NCBI RefSeq assembly: GCF_014647835.1
Contig: NZ_BMPY01000015.1
Location: forward strand, 97,815-161,814
DNA length: 64,000 nt
Direction: 5' to 3'
From: Microbispora rosea subsp. aerata
Lineage (GTDB): Bacteria; Actinomycetota; Actinomycetes; Streptosporangiales; Streptosporangiaceae
Positions 47,887 to 56,947 of the stretch are shown piece after piece. Each line of letters opens with the position of its first letter. Positions within the stretch are counted from its first letter, which is position 1. Position numbers and translations under genes: made by a program. The notes below the pieces were generated by a model, which had not been told where the DNA came from, searched no databases, and saw only the letters and a program-made list of their open reading frames with translations.

Positions 47887-48180
47887 ATGTTCCGCCACGT
47901 CGTGCTGCTGAAGTGGACCGACGACGCCACCGAGGAGCAGCGTGCCGAGGTGGCCAGGCGGCTGGGCGAGCTGCCCGGCCTCATCCCCGAGCTGCGCGCC
48001 TACCATTTCGGCCCGGACGCCGGCGTCAACCAGGGCAATTTCTCCTTCGCCGTGGTCGCCGACTTCGACTCCCCCGAGGACTACGTCGTCTACCGGGACC
48101 ACCCGGCCCACCGCGCGGTGATCGACGAGTGCATCACGCCGATCCTCGCCGCCCGGACGGCCGTGCAGTACGCCCTCTGA
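47887..48180 (+). CDS. Dabb-family stress-responsive A/B-barrel protein
   Basis: A 97-residue ferredoxin-like protein beginning MFRHVVLLKWTDDATEEQRA and containing FSFAVVADFDSPEDYVVYRD, DHPAHRAV and a C-terminal TAVQYAL, the Dabb pattern. Members are small dimers; some act as cyclases, most are unknown. The ATG has GAGGGGGAG about 6 nt upstream. No neighbour suggests a pathway. Confidence 0.9.
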   Translation: MFRHVVLLKWTDDATEEQRAEVARRLGELPGLIPELRAYHFGPDAGVNQGNFSFAVVADFDSPEDYVVYRDHPAHRAVIDECITPILAARTAVQYAL

Positions 48181-48522
48181 CACGATCACCGGAGCATAGG
48201 CGGGCGGGAGCCGCGGGTCCGCGGGCGGCCCGTCACGGTCGTGTCCGCCGCCCTCCCCGACGCGCCGGAGCGCGAGAAGGCGTGGGCGGCGATCAAGGGC
48301 GCGCTTGGCCTCGCGCGGGCTCCGCGAAGAGGTTTCCAATGGCCGCGGGCCTCGCATGAGGCTCCCGATGAGAGCCTGCCCGGCGGACGTGGGACCGGTG
48401 TCCGTCGGCGGGCACTTCCCGGTTCTTCCGGGCGCCCGCGTTGTTTCCGAAGGACGCTGCCTGTGCCGGTGAGCGGTGAGCCGGCGCGGCGTCCGGCCCG
48501 GCCGGGGGCGCGGACGCCGGTT
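48181..48522. other. Spacer between Dabb and MarR genes, no gene seen
   Basis: The 342 bp contain a short coding-like stretch on the plus strand (about 48241-48300, reading DAPEREKAWAAIKGALG) that soon loses its character. I cannot support a gene or terminator here. Confidence 0.35.
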
Positions 48523-48981
48523 TCACTCCTGCGCGTGCAGTGATTCGACCGCTTTGACCAGCGGGGCGAGCTTGGGGTTCTGGGCGGCCTGGTCGAGGGC
48601 CTCCCGCAGGGCGGCGTCGTTCGTGGGCCGGGCCTCGGCGAGCAGCGCCAGGCCCGCCGGGCTGACGTCGGTGTAGATCCCGCGGCGGTCGGTGGGGCAC
48701 AGGTAGCGGGTGAGCAGTCCCCGCTCTTCGAGACGGGTCACCAGGCGGGTGGTCGCGCTCTGGCTGAGCACCACGGCGTCGGCGACCTGCTTCATCTGCA
48801 GATGACCGCCGGGGCCGTCGTGCTGCCGGCTGAGCGTCTCAAGCAGGGAGTATTCCCGCACGCTCAGGCCGTGCTTGCTCTGCAGCGCGCGCTCGATGTG
48901 CGCCTCGATCTTTTCGTGCAGCAGGGAGAGCGCGCACCAGCCTTGGGCGAGCGCGGTGAGGGCGGGATCGGTGGCCGTCAT
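48523..48981 (-). CDS. MarR-family transcriptional regulator
   Basis: A 152-residue winged-helix repressor. HGLSVREYSLLETLSRQ and MKQVADAVVLSQSATTRLVT form the DNA-binding part, followed by the wing (RYLCPTDRRGIYTDVSPAGL). MarR proteins lose DNA affinity on binding phenolic or drug-like ligands. It is divergent from an MFS gene, with symmetric and repeated sites in the 137 bp between, so it likely controls that pump and itself. ATG 48981 has GGAGGGAGAG upstream. Confidence 0.88.
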   Translation of the reverse strand: MTATDPALTALAQGWCALSLLHEKIEAHIERALQSKHGLSVREYSLLETLSRQHDGPGGHLQMKQVADAVVLSQSATTRLVTRLEERGLLTRYLCPTDRRGIYTDVSPAGLALLAEARPTNDAALREALDQAAQNPKLAPLVKAVESLHAQE

Positions 48982-49032
48982 CGACTCTCCCTCCGTACGC
49001 GTGGTGGCTGAGACGAGGATAACCCACTCCCG

Positions 49033-49075
49033 CAATAGCACGCGTTTGCAAATATCTGGCGTCTGCAACTATTGT
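49033..49075 (+). promoter_or_regulatory. Promoter of the MFS gene overlapped by MarR-type sites
   Basis: TTGCAA (49046-49051) and TATTGT (49070-49075) are 18 bp apart. TTTGCAAA (49045-49052) is a perfect palindrome; TGCAAATAT and TGCAACTAT are direct repeats 17 bp apart; CAATAG (49033-49038) and CTATTG (49069-49074) are inverted. A repressor bound here would block polymerase. Confidence 0.65.
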
Positions 49076-49118
49076 CTGCGCTCGTTACAAGCTCATGCAA
49101 TCGTTCAAGGACGTGCTC

Positions 49119-50282
49119 ATGCCTCTCGCACTTGTGGCCCTCGCCATAGGGGCCTTCGGGATCGGGACCACCGAGTTCGTGATCACAGGGTTGCTTCCGC
49201 AGGTGGCGTCCGAGCTCGGGGTCTCGATCCCGACCGCCGGCCTGCTCGTCACGGGGTACGCCCTGGGGGTGGTCGTCGGCGCCCCGCCGATGACCGTGCT
49301 GGGCACGGCGATGTCCCGCAAGCGCATGCTGATGCTGCTCATGGCGCTGTTCATCGCCGGAAACCTGCTCTCGGCCCTCGCGCCGGCCTTCGCGGTGATG
49401 CTGGCCGGCCGTGTGCTCGCCTCCCTGGCGCACGGCGCGTTCTTCGGCATCGGCTCGGTCGTCGCGGCCGAGCTGGTCGCCCCGCAGCGGAGGGCGGGCG
49501 CGATCGCCCTGATGTTCACCGGCCTGACCGTGGCCAACGTCGTCGGCGTGCCCTTGGGCACGCTGCTCGGCCAGGTCGCCGGGTGGCGGACCACCTTCGC
49601 CGTCGTCGCCGCGCTGGGCGTCGTCGGCCTGCTCGGCATCGCCGCGCTCGTGCCGGAGATGCCGCGGCCCGAGGGCGTGCGCCTGCGCCACGAGGTGGCG
49701 GCGCTCCGCAACCTGCAGGTGGTGCTGGCGATGGGGATGACCGTGCTCGGGTTCGGCGGCGTCTTCGCGGCCATCACCTACATCGCGCCGATGACGGTCC
49801 GGGTCACCGGCTACTCCGAAGGGGCGGTGAGCTGGCTCTTGGTCCTCTTCGGCCTCGGCATGGTCGCGGGCAACCTCGTCGGGGGCAGGTTCGCCGACCG
49901 GGCGCTCATGCCCATGCTGTACGTCTCGCTGGGCGGCCTCGCGGTCGTCCTCGCCGCGTTCACGCTGACCGCGCACAACAAGATCCTCGCCGCGGTGACC
50001 GTCGCCCTCGTCGGGGCGCTCGGCTTCGCCACCGTGCCGCCGCTGCAAAAGCGCGTGCTCGACCTGGCGTACGGCGCGCCGACCCTGGCCTCGGCCGTCA
50101 ACATCGGGGCCTTCAACCTCGGCAACGCCCTGAGCGCCTGGCTCGGCGGCCTGGTCATCGCGGCGGGCCTGGGATACACCGCGCCCAACTGGGTGGGGGC
50201 TCTCCTCACCACCTCCGCGCTCGTGCTCGCGGTCCTGTCGGCCGCTCTCGAGCGCCGCTCCGCGGTGGTCGCGGCCGTCTGA
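49119..50282 (+). CDS. MFS efflux transporter (AraJ/DHA1-like)
   Basis: A 387-residue, 12-helix transporter. The start MPLALVALAIGAFGIGTTEF, then VITGLLPQVASELGVS, is the signature of the DHA1 group that includes AraJ-like and chloramphenicol-type exporters. The loop 2-3 motif is weak (LGTAMSRKRML). Substrate unknown. I prefer ATG 49119 with AAGGAC upstream to ATG 49095, because the family starts at MPLAL. The gene is probably controlled by the divergent MarR protein. Confidence 0.88.
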   Translation: MPLALVALAIGAFGIGTTEFVITGLLPQVASELGVSIPTAGLLVTGYALGVVVGAPPMTVLGTAMSRKRMLMLLMALFIAGNLLSALAPAFAVMLAGRVLASLAHGAFFGIGSVVAAELVAPQRRAGAIALMFTGLTVANVVGVPLGTLLGQVAGWRTTFAVVAALGVVGLLGIAALVPEMPRPEGVRLRHEVAALRNLQVVLAMGMTVLGFGGVFAAITYIAPMTVRVTGYSEGAVSWLLVLFGLGMVAGNLVGGRFADRALMPMLYVSLGGLAVVLAAFTLTAHNKILAAVTVALVGALGFATVPPLQKRVLDLAYGAPTLASAVNIGAFNLGNALSAWLGGLVIAAGLGYTAPNWVGALLTTSALVLAVLSAALERRSAVVAAV

Positions 50283-50500
50283 CCCGCGCACCGGCTCCGG
50301 TACGCGTGCGAACATGCCCGGTCGGAGGGCGAGCGGCGACGCCTCTCGTCCTCCCGTCCGCGTGTGTGCCCTTCAGGACGACGATCACCGACAACGATCC
50401 AGCGCCGCCCGTCCGCTGACGGCGTCCGCCCGACCCTCGCCGCCGCACCGCCTCCCGTGCTTCACCTGCCCGGCCCGGGGACCGGTGCGACCCCGAGACG

Positions 50501-50542
50501 CGGTACGGCCGCCGCACCAGAGCGTGGGCGGCGGCCGTACCG
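50501..50542 (-). terminator. 15-bp stem terminator between convergent MFS and fadE genes
   Basis: CGGTACGGCCGCCGC (50501-50515) pairs perfectly with 50528-50542 across a 12-nt loop, 35 bp beyond the acyl-CoA dehydrogenase stop. It can serve both convergent genes. Confidence 0.75.
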
Positions 50543-50576
50543 GATCAACCGACTTCGGCGGCTCCGCGGGAGCCGA

Positions 50577-52400
50577 TCAGAACGCCTCCTCCGGCAGCTC
50601 CATGAGGTCCTGGCCGGTGGCGGCGAGCACCCGGCGCTCGGCGGCCAGCCGGGGCAGCACGGTCTGCGCGAAGAACGAGGCCGCCCCGACCTTGCCCGTG
50701 TAGAACGCCTTGTCCTCCTCCGAACCGGACAGGGCGTTCAGCGCGACCTCGGCCTGGCGCAGCAGCAGCCAGGCCAGGACCAGGTCGCCCAGGGCCATCA
50801 GGAACCGGGTGGTGTTGAGGCCGACCTTGTAGATCTCCTGCGGCGTCTCCATGGAGGCGATCGCCCACCCGGCCATCGTGTCGGCCATGGCCTTGACCTC
50901 GTCGGCCGCCTCGTCGAGCAGGCCGCGCTCGACCTTCAGCCGCCCGTTGCCCGCGTCGGAGGCGGCGAACGCCTTGATCTCGCCGAGCAGCGACCCCAGC
51001 GCCGCGCCCTGGTTCTTCAGGATCTTGCGGAAGAACAGGTCCTGGCCCTGGATGGCGGTCGTGCCCTCGTACAGCGAGTCGATCTTCGAGTCGCGGATGT
51101 ACTGCTCGATCGGGTAGTCCTGCAGGAAGCCCGAGCCGCCGAGCGTCTGCAGCGAGCGGGCGAGCAGCTCGTACGACCGCTCGGAGCCGACGCCCTTGAC
51201 GATCGGGAGCAGCAGGTCGTTGAGCGCCTCGGCGGCCTCGTCGCGGCGGCCCTCGAACTCCGCGATCTGAATCTGGTCCTGGATGGTCGCCGTGTAGATC
51301 ACCAGCGCCCGCATCGCCTCCGCGTACGACTTCTGCAGCATGAGCTCGCGGCGTACGTCGGGGTGGTGGGTGATCGTGACGCGCGGGGCGGTCTTGTCGC
51401 CCGCGCGGGTGAGGTCGGCGCCCTGCACGCGGTTCTTGGCGAACTCCAGCGCGTTGAGGTAGCCGGTGGACAGCGTGGCGATGGCCTTGGCGCCCACCAT
51501 CATGCGGGCGTGCTCGATCACCATGAACATCTGCCGGATGCCGTCGTGCACATCGCCGACCAGGTAGCCGATGGCCGGGTGCTTCTCGCCGAGCGTGAGC
51601 TCGCAGGTCGTGGAGACCTTCAGGCCCATCTTCTTCTCGACGTTGGTGACGTAGACGCCGTTGCGCTCGCCGAGCTCGCCGGTCTCGAGGTTCACCAGAT
51701 ATTTCGGCACGAGGAACATCGACAGGCCCTTGGTGCCCGGCTTGGCGCCCTCGGGCCGGGCCAGCACGAGGTGGTAGATGTTCTCGGCCAGGTCGTGCTC
51801 GGCGCCGGTGATGAAGCGCTTGACGCCCTCGATGTGCCAGGTGCCGTCGGGCTGCCGGATCGCCTTCGTACGGCCGGCGCCCACGTCGGAGCCCGCGTCG
51901 GGCTCGGTGAGCACCATGGTCGCGCCCCAGCGCCGCTCGACGGCCAGCTCCGCGAAGCGCTTCTGCTCCGGGGTGCCGATTTCGTACAGCAGGCGGGAGA
52001 AGGCCGGGCCACAGGAGTACATCCACACGGCGGGGTTGGCGCCGAGCACCAGCTCGGCCATGGCCCACACAAGGCTGCGCGGAGCGGCCGCGCCGCCCAG
52101 CTCCGGCTGCAGCTCCAGGCGCCACCACTCGGCGTCCATCCAGGCCTCGTAGGAGCGCTTGAAGCTCTCCGGCATGGTCACGCTGTGGGTGGCGGGGTCG
52201 AAGACCGGCGGGTTGCGGTCGGAGTCCTCGAACGAGTCGGCGATGGGACCCGTGGCCAGCCGGTTCACCTCGTCCAGCACGCTTCGCGCGGTGTCCTCGT
52301 CCACCTCGGCGAACGGACCGGTGCCAAGGATCTCCTTGCGCCCGAACACCTCGAAGAGGTTGAACTCCAGGTCGCGGAGGTTGCTCTTGTAGTGACCCAT
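50577..52400 (-). CDS. Acyl-CoA dehydrogenase, FadE5-type
   Basis: A 607-residue flavoenzyme for the first step of fatty-acid beta-oxidation. As I recall it, it is close over its whole length to mycobacterial FadE5: [55 protein letters not shown] and the catalytic Glu in [19 protein letters not shown]. It carries the long C-terminal helical domain of the FadE5 group. ATG 52400 fits the conserved start. Two copies of a 12-bp operator lie 37-75 bp upstream, so a TetR-type repressor sensing acyl-CoA is likely. Confidence 0.93.
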   Translation of the reverse strand: MGHYKSNLRDLEFNLFEVFGRKEILGTGPFAEVDEDTARSVLDEVNRLATGPIADSFEDSDRNPPVFDPATHSVTMPESFKRSYEAWMDAEWWRLELQPELGGAAAPRSLVWAMAELVLGANPAVWMYSCGPAFSRLLYEIGTPEQKRFAELAVERRWGATMVLTEPDAGSDVGAGRTKAIRQPDGTWHIEGVKRFITGAEHDLAENIYHLVLARPEGAKPGTKGLSMFLVPKYLVNLETGELGERNGVYVTNVEKKMGLKVSTTCELTLGEKHPAIGYLVGDVHDGIRQMFMVIEHARMMVGAKAIATLSTGYLNALEFAKNRVQGADLTRAGDKTAPRVTITHHPDVRRELMLQKSYAEAMRALVIYTATIQDQIQIAEFEGRRDEAAEALNDLLLPIVKGVGSERSYELLARSLQTLGGSGFLQDYPIEQYIRDSKIDSLYEGTTAIQGQDLFFRKILKNQGAALGSLLGEIKAFAASDAGNGRLKVERGLLDEAADEVKAMADTMAGWAIASMETPQEIYKVGLNTTRFLMALGDLVLAWLLLRQAEVALNALSGSEEDKAFYTGKVGAASFFAQTVLPRLAAERRVLAATGQDLMELPEEAF

Positions 52401-52436
52401 CTGTGTGCGCTCCTAGAACCGAAGCCGGGGGTAACG

Positions 52437-52475
52437 TACTGGTCGGTAACTCTAAAGGAATGCTACCCGTCGGTA
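52437..52475. promoter_or_regulatory. Twin operators upstream of the FadE5-type gene
   Basis: TACTGGTCGGTA (52437-52448) and TACCCGTCGGTA (52464-52475) share the form TACYSGTCGGTA, 27 bp apart, centred in the start region of the gene. The spacing and near-dyad form fit a TetR-family dimer pair. No regulator gene adjoins. Confidence 0.7.
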
Positions 52476-52624
52476 ACAGGCGTTATCCATGGGTGGTGTC
52501 ACAGATCGCACGGATTGGTGACGCACGGGCGGTAGGGTCACGTGGTGAGAAGGCCGTGATCCGCGGCCTTCCCGGACGAGGTGCCCGCCGTACCCGGCCC
52601 AGCGAAGACGGTGGGCGGAAGGAC

Positions 52625-52870
52625 ATGAACCAAGTTCTGCAGATCGCCGGCGCCGTCCTCATCCTCGGCGCGTTCCTGCTGTCCCAGATGAACGTTCTGG
52701 ACAACCGCTCGAAGATCTACCTGGTGCTCAACCTCGTCGGCTCCGCGGTGCTCGCGTGGCTCGCCTACGTGGACGACGACTGGGGATTCCTGCTGCTCGA
52801 GGGCGTCTGGGCCCTTGTGTCGGCGGTGAGCCTCGTCCGCGAGCTGCGCCCGCGCCGGACGGCCGCATAA
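52625..52870 (+). CDS. Small membrane protein of the CBU_0592 type
   Basis: An 81-residue protein with three hydrophobic segments: VLQIAGAVLILGAFLLSQM, YLVLNLVGSAVLAWLAYV and GFLLLEGVWALVSAVSLVR. The short NVLDNRSKI loop and the LEGVWALVS pattern fit the CBU_0592 family of small bacterial membrane proteins, whose role is unknown. ATG 52625 follows GGCGGAAGGA; the frame is open much further upstream but without protein-like sequence. It is divergent from the FadE5-type gene. Confidence 0.8.
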   Translation: MNQVLQIAGAVLILGAFLLSQMNVLDNRSKIYLVLNLVGSAVLAWLAYVDDDWGFLLLEGVWALVSAVSLVRELRPRRTAA

Positions 52871-52875
52871 CTCGC

Positions 52876-52913
52876 TTGACGCCTTTGGTGGTGTCGCGAT
52901 TGGCTGTGCCGCG
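52876..52913 (+). promoter_or_regulatory. Leaderless promoter of the VOC gene
   Basis: TTGACG (52876-52881) and TTGGCT (52900-52905) are 18 bp apart, and 7 nt follow before GTG 52913. No ribosome site is present. Confidence 0.6.
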
Positions 52914-53296
52914 TGATTGAGATCTACACGACGACGATCGACTGCGCCCGGCCGTACGAGCTGGCCCAGTGGTGGAGCGAGGCCCTGGGCTGGCCGCTCG
53001 TCGACTCGGAGCCGGAGGACGACGAGGTCATGCTGGACCGCCCGGGAGGCCCTCCGCACCTGCTGTTCATCCGGGTGCCCGAAGGCAAGACGATCAAGAA
53101 CCGCCTGCACCTCGACGTGGTTCCCTCCGGGGACGGCACCCGCGACCAGGAGGTGGAGCGGCTGCTCGCGCTCGGGGCCAAGCCGTACGAGGACCACCGC
53201 ACGCCGGACGGCGCGGGATGGGTCACCCTGCTCGACCCCGAGGGCAACGAGTTCTGCGTGTGCCGGAGCGCCGCGGAACGGCAGGCCGCCGTCTAG
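52913..53296 (+). CDS. VOC-family (glyoxalase-like) protein
   Basis: A 127-residue vicinal-oxygen-chelate protein. MIEIYTTTIDCARPYELAQW, the long middle (LLFIRVPEGKTIKNRLHLDV) and WVTLLDPEGNEFCVCRS are the usual blocks of the actinobacterial glyoxalase-like subgroup. His and Glu of the metal site appear at RLHLDV and EGNEF. Such proteins may confer resistance or have metabolic roles; none is shown. The start follows the leaderless promoter reading. Confidence 0.88.
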   Translation: MIEIYTTTIDCARPYELAQWWSEALGWPLVDSEPEDDEVMLDRPGGPPHLLFIRVPEGKTIKNRLHLDVVPSGDGTRDQEVERLLALGAKPYEDHRTPDGAGWVTLLDPEGNEFCVCRSAAERQAAV

Positions 53297-53528
53297 CGGG
53301 TCGTCCACGAGCGTCGGCCGGGCCGGCCGACGTCGTCGCTGAGCCGTTCCGGTGGGCGTGGTCTACGAGCGTCGGCCAGGTCGGTCGCCGCGCCGCAAGC
53401 AAGCCTCCGGTCCTCGCGAAGCCCGCCATGCTGGGCTTGGGCCGTGGTCCTCGCTTCCTTCCGCTCCGCTCCCTCGACTCCGGCGAACGGCGGTGGACGA
53501 CGCGTCGGCCTCTACCGGGCCCGGCCCG

Positions 53529-53978
53529 CTACTGGGCCCTGGCCCGGCCGCGCATCGAGAACGTGAGGACGGCGGTGACGAGCAGCACGAGCGCGCCGCC
53601 CCACAGCGCGTCCCAGGCCGCGCCGAAGATCCCCTCGCGATCGATCACGAGCTGCACGGGATACATGAGCGCCGCCGCCCCGAGACCCGGGTAGAGCGAG
53701 AACCGCCAGGGGTGGCGCAGCGCCCACAGGCGGGCCTGCCGGGTCACCCGGTCGCCGACGTCGGGCTTGGAGATCGCGCCGATCGCCGCGACGAGGGCGA
53801 ACAGCGTGATGCCCGAGCACAGGGCCCAGGTCAGGTCGGCCGGGCCGGGCAGGATGACGCCCAGGATGAAGCTCGTGGCCGCGACCGCCCCACCGGACAT
53901 CGCCGCGGCCCGCCAGGGCGCGCCGCGCAGGGCCGCGCCGGCCAAGGACATCTCGTCCATGCGGGTCAGTTCGTTCAT
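53529..53978 (-). CDS. Hypothetical multi-helix membrane protein
   Basis: A 149-residue protein with about four hydrophobic stretches: AAAMSGGAVAATSFILGVIL, TWALCSGITLFALVAAIGAI, FSLYPGLGAAALMYPVQLVI and LWGGALVLLVTAVLTF. The ends are basic and cytoplasmic-looking. I do not recognise the family. ATG 53978 (MNELTRMDEMS) is preferred; ATG 54014 in frame is possible but its added residues are basic and unconserved-looking. It is divergent from the GNAT gene. Confidence 0.68.
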   Translation of the reverse strand: MNELTRMDEMSLAGAALRGAPWRAAAMSGGAVAATSFILGVILPGPADLTWALCSGITLFALVAAIGAISKPDVGDRVTRQARLWALRHPWRFSLYPGLGAAALMYPVQLVIDREGIFGAAWDALWGGALVLLVTAVLTFSMRGRARAQ

Positions 53979-54051
53979 GACTTCAGGGTGCCTTCGCGGG
54001 CGTTTAAACGGCATCGGGGAAGTCCCTGAGCGGCCCCTGACGCCACCCGGT

Positions 54052-54065
54052 TAGGCTCCCCGGCA
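54052..54065 (+). promoter_or_regulatory. Leaderless -10 element of the GNAT gene
   Basis: TAGGCT at 54052-54057 is followed by exactly 7 nt and ATG 54065. No ribosome site is present. Confidence 0.55.
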
Positions 54066-54514
54066 TGGACCTGCGGTTTCGTACGGCACGGCGCGAGGAC
54101 GTCCCGGTCGTCGTTTCCCTGATCGACGGGGATCCGATCACCGCCGCCCGCCCGTCCTCCCGGGAGCCGGACTACTACGCCGCCTTCGAAGCGGTGGACA
54201 CCGACCCGCGCAACGAGCTGATCGTCGTGGAGCTGGACGGCGAGGTGGTCGGGACCATGCAGATCACCTACATCCCCGGGCTGTCGCGGCGGGGCGGCGA
54301 GCGCGCGCAGATCGAGGCGGTCAGGGTCGCCGCGCCGCTCCGCAACCGGGGGATCGGCCGCGAGATGATGCGATGGGCGATCGAGCGGGCCAGGGAACGC
54401 GGCTGCGCGCTGGTGCAGCTCACCTCCGACAAGGCCCGCACCGAGGCCCACCGCTTCTACGGCTCGCTCGGTTTCACCGCCTCACACGAGGGCTTCAAGC
54501 TCCTCCTCGCCTGA
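54065..54514 (+). CDS. GNAT-family N-acetyltransferase
   Basis: A 149-residue acetyltransferase. VVELDGEVVGTMQITYIPGL forms the beta4 region, AVRVAAPLRNRGIGREMMRW the acetyl-CoA-binding motif (R-x-x-G-x-G form RNRGIG), and TEAHRFYGSLGFTASHEGFK the C-terminal signature. The closest general pattern is the small PhnO-like group. The acceptor is unknown. The gene is alone, with a leaderless start. Confidence 0.92.
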   Translation: MDLRFRTARREDVPVVVSLIDGDPITAARPSSREPDYYAAFEAVDTDPRNELIVVELDGEVVGTMQITYIPGLSRRGGERAQIEAVRVAAPLRNRGIGREMMRWAIERARERGCALVQLTSDKARTEAHRFYGSLGFTASHEGFKLLLA

Positions 54515-54886
54515 GCCACCCTTCAACTCGGTCCGGGAACGATTCTCGTGGCTTTCTCTCGCGCCGCGATGCGCCGACGAGTGTGTGCCGGGCCGCGCGT
54601 GGCCTGCCGTTACGCCGCCGCCCGGCTCGCCGTACTCCCACCACGCTGACCGCCGCCGCTTTCGACCCGGCGCTGGCCGGGGCGGCTCTCATAGCGTGGC
54701 TCGCGCTTTTCTCCCACACGACTACGCGCCGAAGAGCCGTCTGCCAAGCCGCGTGTGGCCCGGGCGGCGTTTCGATGTGCTCTCGTCGCGGGTTGCGCCG
54801 CGGTTCGTGCGGCGGGTCGCGTCGCGGCCCGCAGCCGATCGCGTCGCTGCGGGCCTCTGGGACGCGTCCGCCCGGGGCCGGCGCCC
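54515..54886. other. Intergenic region after the GNAT gene, no gene seen
   Basis: The 372 bp are GC-rich with many short CGCGTGGCCTGCC / GCGTGTGGCCCGG-like near-repeats around 54594-54765. I could not define a period. No gene or convincing terminator. Confidence 0.35.
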
Positions 54887-56911
54887 CTACAGCGGGGCGA
54901 CCTCGACGAAGTTGTCGTGGTAGACCGGCCCCCGGCCCATGTCGGCGTCCCGCTCGTCCACCAGCGCGTTGGGGTTGGCGCCGTCCGACAGCTTGGGCCA
55001 GCGGCCCTTCGGCGCCGCCACCACCCCCGGCGCCACCCGGTCGCTGACCTCCACGCACGCGCGGAACTCGCCGTTGCCGTTGAAGACCCGGGCGGCCTGG
55101 CCGTCCACGAGGCCCCGCGATTCGGCGTCGGCCGGGTTGACCAGCACGCGCGGGCCCTTCGACCGCCTGAGCAGCTCCGGGTTGTTGGCGAACTGCGTGT
55201 TCAGGAACTCGTGCGAGGCAGGGGTGATCATGACGAGCGGGTGCGGCCGGTCGGCGGGAGCCGTACGGGCCGTGAACGAGGGGACGTAACCCGCCACCCG
55301 CGGCAACCCGTCGGCCTCGGCCTTCTCGGAGGCGAACTCCAGCCGCCCGCTCGGCGTCGGGAAGCCCTCGGTGAACGGCACGAACGGCTCGGCCACCCGC
55401 AGGCGCGCCCAGCCCTGCTTGCGGATCTCCTCCACCGAGATGCCCACCTGGGCGAGCGTCTGCTCGGCCAGCTCGAGGTCGCTGTCGTATAGGGACGGCT
55501 CGGTCAGCCCCATCAGCCGGGCGAGCCGGCGGAACGTCTCGGTCGTGGACAGGCACTCGCCGGGCGGTTCGACGGCGGGCTCGTTCCACACCATGTACAT
55601 GTGCCCGTAGCCGTGGTGCACGTCCAGGTGCTCGATCTGCATGGTCGCGGGCAGCACGTAGTCGGCGTAGTCGACGGTGTCGGTCGGGAACTGCTCCATC
55701 ACCACCGTGAACAGGTCCTCGCGCGCCAGCGCCGCCCTGATCCTGTTCTGGTCGGAGGTGGAGCCGAGCGGGTTGGCCGCGTAGACCCACAGGCACTTGA
55801 CCGACTCGTCCTCCAGCCCGTCGGCCAGCCGGGTCATCGTGAGCGTGCGCACCGGATGGGGCAGCAGGTCGTCGCGCGGATCGGGGCCCGTGGGGGCGTA
55901 CGCCGAGGTGGAGTAGGCCACCCCGCCGCCGGGGTAGCGCCAGTCGCCGGTCACGCCGGGAATGCAGGCGATCGCCCGCATCGCGGACCCGCCGCCCGCG
56001 TGCCGCTGGACGCCCATCGTGGCCCGGATGCCGGTCGGCCGGGTGTGCGCGAGCCGTACGCCGAGGGCGCGGATGCGCTCCTCCGGGATGCCGGTGATCT
56101 CCGCCACCAGCGCCGGGGGATGCCTGCGGATCTCGGCCTCGAACTCGTCCCAGCCGGTCGTGTGCTCCTCGATGTACGCCCGGTCTTCGGCGCCCTCCTC
56201 GAGGACGACGTGCAGCAGGCCGAGGGCGAGCGCGGCGTCCGTGCCGGGCCGGATGGGCAGGTGCTCGTCCGCCTGGTCGGCCGTACGCGTGCGGATGGGG
56301 TCGATCGCCACGACGTACGCCCCGGCGGCCCGGGCGTCCTGGATGAACTTCCACAGGTGGTGGCCGCTGGTCAGCGTGTTGGTGCCCCACAGCAGGATCA
56401 GCCGCGACAGGGCGAACGTCTCCGGGTCCATGCCGCCGGGAGTCCCGTTGACGTACCGCAGCCCGACGTTGCCGGCCCGCGCGCAGATGTTGAGGTCGTG
56501 CCGGGACGCCCCCAGCGCGTTCCAGAACCGCCGCCCCGCGTGGCCCGACTCGCCCTGGACGTACCCGAGCGTCCCGGTGCCCTGATAGGGCCAGATCGCC
56601 TCGCCCCCGTGCTCCTCGACGATCGACGTCAGCTTGGCCGCGATCTCCGAAAGAGCCTGGTCCAGGCTGATCCGCTCGAACCGGCCGGACCCCTTCGGCC
56701 CCACCCTCTTCAACGGGTGCAGGATGCGGTCGGCCGACCGCACCTGTTCGAGGTAGCGGTTGACCTTCACGCACAGGGCCCCGCGCGTGTAGGGGTGGTC
56801 GCGGTTGCCGCGCAGCCCGACGGCCTCGCCGTCGCGTACGGTGACGACCCAGGAACAGGTGTCGGGGCAGTCGAGCGGGCAGGCGCCCAGGACGGGTAGC
56901 GACGTGCTCAT
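54887..56911 (-). CDS. Molybdopterin-dependent oxidoreductase (bis-MGD, 4Fe-4S)
   Basis: A 674-residue member of the formate dehydrogenase/DMSO reductase superfamily, cytosolic (no Tat signal). The N-terminal iron-sulfur Cys set is CPLDCPDTC followed by GALC, then CVKVNRY. LILLWGTNTLTSGHHLWKF, WVYAANPLGSTSDQNRI and the C-terminal molybdopterin dinucleotide domain (HPLVMITPASHEFLNTQFAN) are typical of the group of short, soluble enzymes with unknown substrates. No partner subunit gene adjoins. Confidence 0.9.
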   Translation of the reverse strand: MSTSLPVLGACPLDCPDTCSWVVTVRDGEAVGLRGNRDHPYTRGALCVKVNRYLEQVRSADRILHPLKRVGPKGSGRFERISLDQALSEIAAKLTSIVEEHGGEAIWPYQGTGTLGYVQGESGHAGRRFWNALGASRHDLNICARAGNVGLRYVNGTPGGMDPETFALSRLILLWGTNTLTSGHHLWKFIQDARAAGAYVVAIDPIRTRTADQADEHLPIRPGTDAALALGLLHVVLEEGAEDRAYIEEHTTGWDEFEAEIRRHPPALVAEITGIPEERIRALGVRLAHTRPTGIRATMGVQRHAGGGSAMRAIACIPGVTGDWRYPGGGVAYSTSAYAPTGPDPRDDLLPHPVRTLTMTRLADGLEDESVKCLWVYAANPLGSTSDQNRIRAALAREDLFTVVMEQFPTDTVDYADYVLPATMQIEHLDVHHGYGHMYMVWNEPAVEPPGECLSTTETFRRLARLMGLTEPSLYDSDLELAEQTLAQVGISVEEIRKQGWARLRVAEPFVPFTEGFPTPSGRLEFASEKAEADGLPRVAGYVPSFTARTAPADRPHPLVMITPASHEFLNTQFANNPELLRRSKGPRVLVNPADAESRGLVDGQAARVFNGNGEFRACVEVSDRVAPGVVAAPKGRWPKLSDGANPNALVDERDADMGRGPVYHDNFVEVAPL

Positions 56912-56947
56912 GCCATCGACGTTAACAACCCGGGCCGACAGGAGTCG

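Noticed and set aside
48241-48359. Short coding-like plus-strand segment after Dabb
   Set aside because: Protein-like only for about 20 codons and no start signal.
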